The notes under the pieces were generated by a model that was not told the DNA's origin, made no database searches, and saw only the letters and a list, made by a program, of their open reading frames with translations. Made by a program: the position numbers and the translations under genes. From contig JAUYMV010000054.1 of assembly GCA_030698645.1 (NCBI GenBank), forward strand, positions 1-10,772: a DNA stretch of 10,772 bases, read 5' to 3'. Below, in pieces: positions 6,403 to 10,772 of the stretch (its first letter is position 1; every line of letters begins with the position of its first letter). The stretch comes from Mesorhizobium sp. GTDB lineage: Bacteria > Pseudomonadota > Alphaproteobacteria > Rhizobiales > Rhizobiaceae.

Positions 6403-6430
6403 TTGACGCCCGGACGGCGGTTTGCATAAT
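6403..6430 (+). promoter_or_regulatory. Promoter of the ATPase-permease operon
   Basis: TTGACG (6403-6408), a 16-nt spacer and CATAAT (6425-6430) match the housekeeping sigma consensus at 5 of 6 positions in each box. Transcription would start near 6437, leaving a leader of about 108 nt before the GTG at 6545. That leader carries a strong GGGGAGGAG (6449-6457) with no start codon in range. Confidence 0.6.
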
Positions 6431-6544
6431 GCGCTTCGTCGACGTCCCGGGGAGGAGAACTCGGAAGCGCGACAGAACGCGACAACGCCCGCTTCCAGCG
6501 CCGAACGGCAGCGCTCGCGGCGCAACACGGGGGGCAGCCAAGCG

Positions 6545-7285
<741 letters not shown>

Positions 7286-7310
7286 CACCCTAGCCAAGGA
7301 ACCGAGAAGC

Positions 7311-8309
7311 ATGGCCGTCACCCTCGAGCAGACGATCGAGCGCAAGGAGCGCAGCTGGATCTCCACGGTCCTGTCCAGCCAGACCTTCTGGGTACTGATC
7401 GCGGTACTGCTCGCCTGCCTGTTCCTGACGCTTGCGACCGATGCCTTCGCGACGAGCAGGAATCTCTACAACATTACCCGCAACGTCACCTTCGTCGCCA
7501 TCGTGGCGCTCGGCATGACGGTCGTCATCATCTCCGGCGGCATCGACCTCTCCGTCGGCTCGGTGCTGTGTTTGTGCTCGATGGTGCTCGCCGTCACCAT
7601 GCATGCCGGCTACGGCATCGAGATCGGCATCGCGGCCGCCATCGGCACCGCGCTGATCGTCGGCGCGTTCAACGGCGTGCTCATCGCCTATGTCGGCATG
7701 CCGCCCTTCGTCGTCACGCTCGGCATGCTGTCGATCGCCCGAAGTCTCGCCATGGTGGCGTCGAACAACACGGTCGTCTTCCAGTTCGGCCCCGACCACG
7801 ACAAGCTGCTCGCGCTCGGCGGCGGCGCCTGGCTGTTCGGCATCGCCAACCCGGTCCTCTACATGATCGTGCTGGCCCTCCTGACCGGCTTCATGCTGCG
7901 CTGGACGCGCTTCGGCCGGCACATCTTCGCGATCGGCGGAAACGAGCATGCGGCCACGCTGACTGGTGTGCCGGTCAAGCCGATCAAGGTCGCCGTCTAC
8001 ATGATCTCGGCGCTGTCGGCCGGCATCGCCGGCATCATCCAGACCGGCTGGCTCGGCGCCGTGACGACGAATATCGGGTCGGGAATGGAGCTCCAGGTGA
8101 TCGCGGCATCTGTCATCGGCGGCGCCAATCTGGTCGGCGGCGTGGGCACGGCCATCGGCGCGCTGATCGGCGCCGCGCTCATCGAGATCATCCGCAACAG
8201 CCTCGGCCTGCTCGGCATCAACGCCTTCTGGCAGGGCTGCTTCATCGGCGGCGCGATCCTGGTCGCGGTGCTCTTCGACCGCGTGCGCAACTTCCGCCAG
8301 AACGACTGA
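7311..8309 (+). CDS. Sugar ABC transporter permease, RbsC/FrcC family
   Basis: A 332-aa inner-membrane permease of the branched-chain amino acid/ribose (BPD_transp_2) family. It has a cytoplasmic N-terminus of about 25 residues, then eight or more hydrophobic segments. Hallmarks are GGIDLSVGS (76-84) after the second segment, the cytoplasmic ATPase-coupling loop around FGRHIFAIGGNEHAATLTGV (201-220), and ASVIGGANLVGGVG (266-279). The length is typical. It would pair as a homodimer with the upstream ATPase and receive sugar from the binding protein encoded divergently at 4272-5264. The ATG at 7311 is preceded by AAGGA about 10 nt upstream; reading further upstream would overlap the ATPase gene. 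No further gene follows in this arm. The substrate is a monosaccharide by family; its identity is not visible. Confidence 0.95.
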   Translation: MAVTLEQTIERKERSWISTVLSSQTFWVLIAVLLACLFLTLATDAFATSRNLYNITRNVTFVAIVALGMTVVIISGGIDLSVGSVLCLCSMVLAVTMHAGYGIEIGIAAAIGTALIVGAFNGVLIAYVGMPPFVVTLGMLSIARSLAMVASNNTVVFQFGPDHDKLLALGGGAWLFGIANPVLYMIVLALLTGFMLRWTRFGRHIFAIGGNEHAATLTGVPVKPIKVAVYMISALSAGIAGIIQTGWLGAVTTNIGSGMELQVIAASVIGGANLVGGVGTAIGALIGAALIEIIRNSLGLLGINAFWQGCFIGGAILVAVLFDRVRNFRQND

Positions 8310-8334
8310 TCGCGCGGACGGGCATCCTGCGGCA

Positions 8335-8352
8335 GTCCGGCCGCAGCCGGAC
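8335..8352. terminator. Hairpin between the convergent permease and yggT genes
   Basis: GTCCGGC (8335-8341) and GCCGGAC (8346-8352) are perfect 7-bp arms with a CGCA loop, in the 69-bp gap between two convergent stop codons (8309 and 8379). A second GC-rich repeat with GCCGG/CCGGC arms follows at about 8353-8375. The position fits a bidirectional terminator, though neither strand shows a U tract. Confidence 0.55.
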
Positions 8353-8378
8353 GCCGGCCGTGTCGCGGCGCCGGCTGC

Positions 8379-8672
8379 CTAGCGGATGAACGCCATCGGG
8401 AAATTCGAGATCAGCAGCTGCTGCAGGAAGAAGATGATCAGGAACAGGATGATCGGCGAGATGTCGATGCCGCCGAGATCTGGCATGAAGCGGCGGATCG
8501 GCCGCAGCACGGGTTCCGTCACGCGCATCAGGAAGTCGCCGACCATGGCGACGAACTGGTTGCGCGTGTTGATGACGTTGAAGGCGAATAGCCAGGAGAA
8601 GATCACCATCGCGATGACGAACCATTTGTAGATGTCGAGCGCGTAGTAGATGGTGAGAATGAGTGCGTTCAT
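8379..8672 (-). CDS. yggT: YggT family membrane protein
   Basis: A 97-aa integral membrane protein of the YggT family. The first hydrophobic span covers about residues 3-31 and the second about 71-92. Between them is the family signature [23 protein letters not shown] (51-73). YggT-like proteins are widely conserved in bacteria and are linked to osmotic stress or cell envelope and division functions; the molecular role is not settled. The ATG at 8672 has GGAGG 6 nt upstream; an in-frame ATG at 8699 would add nine residues (MSGWFRRPQ) without a good ribosome site. It faces the sugar permease tail to tail. In many rhizobia a DUF167 gene follows yggT. Here the sugar importer occupies that position, so the cluster may be an insertion next to core genes. 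Confidence 0.93.
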   Translation of the reverse strand: MNALILTIYYALDIYKWFVIAMVIFSWLFAFNVINTRNQFVAMVGDFLMRVTEPVLRPIRRFMPDLGGIDISPIILFLIIFFLQQLLISNFPMAFIR

Positions 8673-8972
8673 CTGCGGCCTCCGGAACCAGCCGGACATG
8701 TAGCCATTGCGTCGCCGAGCGGCAAGACCCCGGCGAAATGCCATCGCCAACGTCGACCCGCCGATCCGAACCGGCCGCGTTTGCCTTCGCTACCCCGGCC
8801 CGCCACCCCATCCGCCTCCCGGTCGGGCCGCATCCCGCATTGCCGCGCAGGCCGCCGCGCATTCCGCCTTCGGTCGGGCTGCATCGATCATGACCGCCCG
8901 TGCCGCGAGACGCTACCCTCGGACCGCCAGCCACGCCTCAGACCACGCCTGCCTCCGCGCCACGAACGTCCC
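8673..8972. other. Gene-free stretch between yggT and the tRNA promoter
   Basis: Beyond the yggT ribosome site I see no convincing gene here. Open frames exist on both strands, but they are Arg/Pro/Ala-rich, lack good ribosome sites and overlap each other, as expected of GC-rich noncoding DNA. A short direct repeat (GGTCGGGCYGCATC, about 8821 and 8874) is present without evident function. Confidence 0.5.
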
Positions 8973-9000
8973 TTGACAGGGAAGCGGCGGGGCACATAAA
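8973..9000 (+). promoter_or_regulatory. Promoter of the tRNA-Ala gene
   Basis: A perfect -35 TTGACA (8973-8978), a 16-nt spacer and CATAAA (8995-9000, 4 of 6) end 20 bp before the mature tRNA, giving a start site near 9007 and a short 5' leader for RNase P to remove. Confidence 0.65.
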
Positions 9001-9020
9001 TGCCGGCCATCCGCTGGAAC

Positions 9021-9096
<76 letters not shown>

Positions 9097-9129
9097 GCGG
9101 ATTTGCAGAACGCACGACCACATGGCGCG

Positions 9130-9155
9130 CTCGGAAAAGCTTCGTCTATTCCGAG
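9130..9155 (+). terminator. Possible terminator of the tRNA gene
   Basis: CTCGGAA (9130-9136) and TTCCGAG (9149-9155) are perfect 7-bp arms with a 12-nt loop, 33 nt after the tRNA. There is no U tract, so this is a weak call. The rest of 9097-9305 holds only short repeats (CGGCAGCC at 9235-9242 and 9264-9271; the near-palindrome GCTAGACTAGC at about 9283-9293) and no supported gene. Confidence 0.35.
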
Positions 9156-9305
9156 GCTTACTAGCCGACTGCGGTCCGTCTCGCTGGCATTTGACGCCTC
9201 TTCAGGCTATCTCCTGCGCCTTTCGGAATGTGGGCGGCAGCCGAACAACAGCTATCTGCTCAGCGGCAGCCAAGGCCTGAAAGGCTAGACTAGCAAAGAC
9301 GATTG

Positions 9306-10064
9306 CTACAAGCATTCCGCGCCATCAACCACCAGCGCATGCCCGGTCATGAATGAAGATTGATCCGAGGCCAAATAGACGATGCTGCGAGCGATTTCTT
9401 CCGCTGTGCCAAAGCGTTGCATGGGGATTGAACTGGCAACATAGGCCTCTAGCCCGGCACGGCCGGCCATCTGCGCCTCGAACCCGGCGTTAAAGGGAGT
9501 ATCGACAAAGCCAGGGCAAAGCGCATTGCAGCGCACACCGAACCGTGCGTAGTCCACGGCGATCTGCTTGGCCATGGCGATGACGGCGTGTTTGGTGGTG
9601 CAATAGGCGATCATCTCACGGTCATACTGCACGCCGGAATTCGAGGCGGTCAGGATGATGGATCCCTTGCCCTGTGGCTTCATCACGGCCATCACCGCCT
9701 GCGCCGCCACGAAATGCGAGCGCACGTTCAGGGACCAGGATGCATCCATTTGCGCCGGTGTCACCTGCTCCAGCGTGCCGGGGATTTGAATGCCGGCGTG
9801 TGAATGCAACACATCCAGCCGCCCATACCGTGCCGCCGTTTCGGCAATCGCAGTTCGAAGTGCCTCATCTTCCGTGACGTTCAGCGCCAAAGCCGCAGCC
9901 TGCCGACCCGCAGCTTTGATTTCATCGACCACTGCCCGGGCCGCCTGCCCGTCCAGATCGGTGACCACCACAAACGCACCCTCGGCCGACATTGCCAAGG
10001 CTCCAGCACGTCCAATCCCCGACCCGGCCCCGGTCACAAACGCCACGCGATTGGAAAGCAGCAT
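9306..10064 (-). CDS. Classical short-chain dehydrogenase/reductase (SDR)
   Basis: A 252-aa NAD(P)-dependent oxidoreductase of the classical SDR family. Motifs in order: TGAGSGIG (11-18) nucleotide-binding loop; D36 at the end of the second strand (VVVTDLD), favouring NAD over NADP; HAG (89-91) in place of the usual NAG; N113; catalytic S141, Y154 and K158 (YCTTK); PG (184-185); and C-terminal TGHALVVDGAECL. Length and layout are typical of 3-oxoacyl reductase-like and sugar or polyol dehydrogenases; the substrate is not predictable. GGAG lies about 7 nt before the ATG. It follows the ABC permease gene by 12 bp in the same direction, so it is probably the last gene of that transporter operon and acts on the imported compound. 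Its base composition is less GC-rich than the genes left of the tRNA. Confidence 0.92.
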   Translation of the reverse strand: MLLSNRVAFVTGAGSGIGRAGALAMSAEGAFVVVTDLDGQAARAVVDEIKAAGRQAAALALNVTEDEALRTAIAETAARYGRLDVLHSHAGIQIPGTLEQVTPAQMDASWSLNVRSHFVAAQAVMAVMKPQGKGSIILTASNSGVQYDREMIAYCTTKHAVIAMAKQIAVDYARFGVRCNALCPGFVDTPFNAGFEAQMAGRAGLEAYVASSIPMQRFGTAEEIARSIVYLASDQSSFMTGHALVVDGAECL

Positions 10065-10076
10065 GGTCGGCTCCGG

Positions 10077-10772
10077 TCAGGTTCTGCGGCGGCGTTGCAG
10101 GAAGGACTGCGCGGTGACCAGCAAGATCAGCGAAACCGCCAGCACCATGCTGCCAATGGCGTTGACCTCCGGCGTCAGACCGCGGCGGATCGACGAGAAC
10201 AGATATATCGGAAGCGTGGTATGCGATCCGGCAACGAAGAAGGCTATGATGAAGTCGTCAAAGCTGAAGGTGAATGCCAGCAGGAAGCCCGCAAGGATGC
10301 CCGGAAGTATCTGTGGCAGAGTGACTTGCCTGAAGGTGCCCCACGGCGTTGCGCCAAGGTCGGCAGACGCCTCGATCAGGCTGCGGTCCATGCCCGAAAT
10401 CCGGGCGCGGACGATGATGATCACCAGCGCCATTGAGAACAGCCCATGGGCGGCGATCAGCGATCCATAGCCAAGGGATAGCTGCGGGGCGGCATCAGCT
10501 AGCGGCCACAACGCGGCCAGAATGGGGTTCAGCCAGTTAAACACTGTCACCAGGGCAATCAACGTGGCAATACCGATGACAATTCCCGGCACCATCACCG
10601 CGATATAGATCATCGCATCGAACGTCATGCGCAGCCGTCCCTTGACCGATTGCAGAGCCAACGCCGCCATCGTGCCGAACACCGTCGCAAGCACAGCGGA
10701 ACTTAGCGCGACGATCAGGCTGGTCTGGAATGCCTCGACCACGAAGCGGTTGCCAAGCGCCTTGCCATACCA
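10077..10772 (-). CDS. ABC transporter permease, PotC-like (spermidine/putrescine type), N-terminus missing
   Basis: Inner-membrane permease of the MetI/binding-protein-dependent transport family, second-subunit (PotC/YdcV) type. The frame is open to the right edge, so the N-terminus and probably one membrane span are missing; 231 residues are present, beginning WYGKALGN, which matches the loop after the first span in PotC proteins. At least five hydrophobic segments follow. The ATPase-docking EAA motif is visible as IEASADLGATPWGTFRQVTLPQILPGI, followed by the family's FSFDDFIIAFFVAGSHTTLPIYLFSSIRRG. A GTG at 10742 is internal to this conserved region and is not the true start. The SDR gene follows after 12 bp. 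ATPase, first permease and binding-protein genes are expected to the right. Likely substrates are polyamines or other small cations, but relatives carry many compounds. Confidence 0.92.
   Translation of the reverse strand, partial: WYGKALGNRFVVEAFQTSLIVALSSAVLATVFGTMAALALQSVKGRLRMTFDAMIYIAVMVPGIVIGIATLIALVTVFNWLNPILAALWPLADAAPQLSLGYGSLIAAHGLFSMALVIIIVRARISGMDRSLIEASADLGATPWGTFRQVTLPQILPGILAGFLLAFTFSFDDFIIAFFVAGSHTTLPIYLFSSIRRGLTPEVNAIGSMVLAVSLILLVTAQSFLQRRRRT

Noticed and set aside
7290..7949. Minus-strand frame rich in Asp, His and Arg opposite the sugar permease
   Set aside because: Its odd composition is the mirror of hydrophobic membrane codons on the other strand. There is no ribosome site or known fold.
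8242..8934. Frames on both strands across yggT and the gap before the tRNA
   Set aside because: They overlap the convincing YggT protein, have Arg/Pro/Ala-rich low-complexity content and lack ribosome sites.
9097..9305. Duplicate of the tRNA 3' end as an attachment site
   Set aside because: I looked for a second copy of the T arm and acceptor end to the right of the tRNA and found none in the window.

Overview
The window looks like the chromosome or a large replicon of a high-GC alphaproteobacterium, probably order Hyphomicrobiales (Mesorhizobium/Rhizobium-like). The signs are a GC-rich codon pattern, single-domain FrcA-like sugar ABC ATPases, GntR/FCD-controlled sugar catabolism and a yggT gene. 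This is inferred from gene content; no marker gene fixes the genus.

Left block (1-4077, all minus strand): a GntR/FCD regulator, an aldo/keto reductase, an L-fucose mutarotase (fucU) and a fuconolactonase-like amidohydrolase form a compact operon. The last three genes overlap by single bases (TGATG). The operon fits the first steps of the non-phosphorylating oxidative L-fucose pathway: mutarotation, then oxidation at C1 to the lactone, then lactone hydrolysis. Downstream lie a terminator-like structure, a perfect 14-bp palindrome (probable operator) and a sugar-binding lipocalin-independent periplasmic protein gene of the type 1 fold, cut by the left edge. This is the likely start of the matching importer.

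Middle block (4272-8309): a second sugar ABC importer split over two divergent arms. The leftward arm carries an extended SDR (epimerase/dehydratase family) and a substrate-binding protein with six cysteines. The rightward arm carries a single-domain ATPase and an RbsC-type permease. The arms share a 250-bp control region with a good promoter and GntR-like operator sequences.

Right block (8310-10772): a convergent hairpin, then yggT on the minus strand, a 348-bp gene-free stretch containing a tRNA promoter, and an intact tRNA-Ala (anticodon CGC, G3:U70). Beyond the tRNA the base composition falls to around 60% GC by eye. Two minus-strand genes there, a classical NAD-dependent SDR and a PotC-type ABC permease cut by the right edge, belong to a different transport operon. 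The drop at a tRNA gene suggests a possible island boundary, but no integrase or att repeat is visible.

No CRISPR, transposase, phage or toxin-antitoxin genes were seen. I did not find a clearly new system. The most interesting points are the self-contained fucose operon with its operator candidates, the divergent importer with an unusual SDR, and the composition break at the tRNA.
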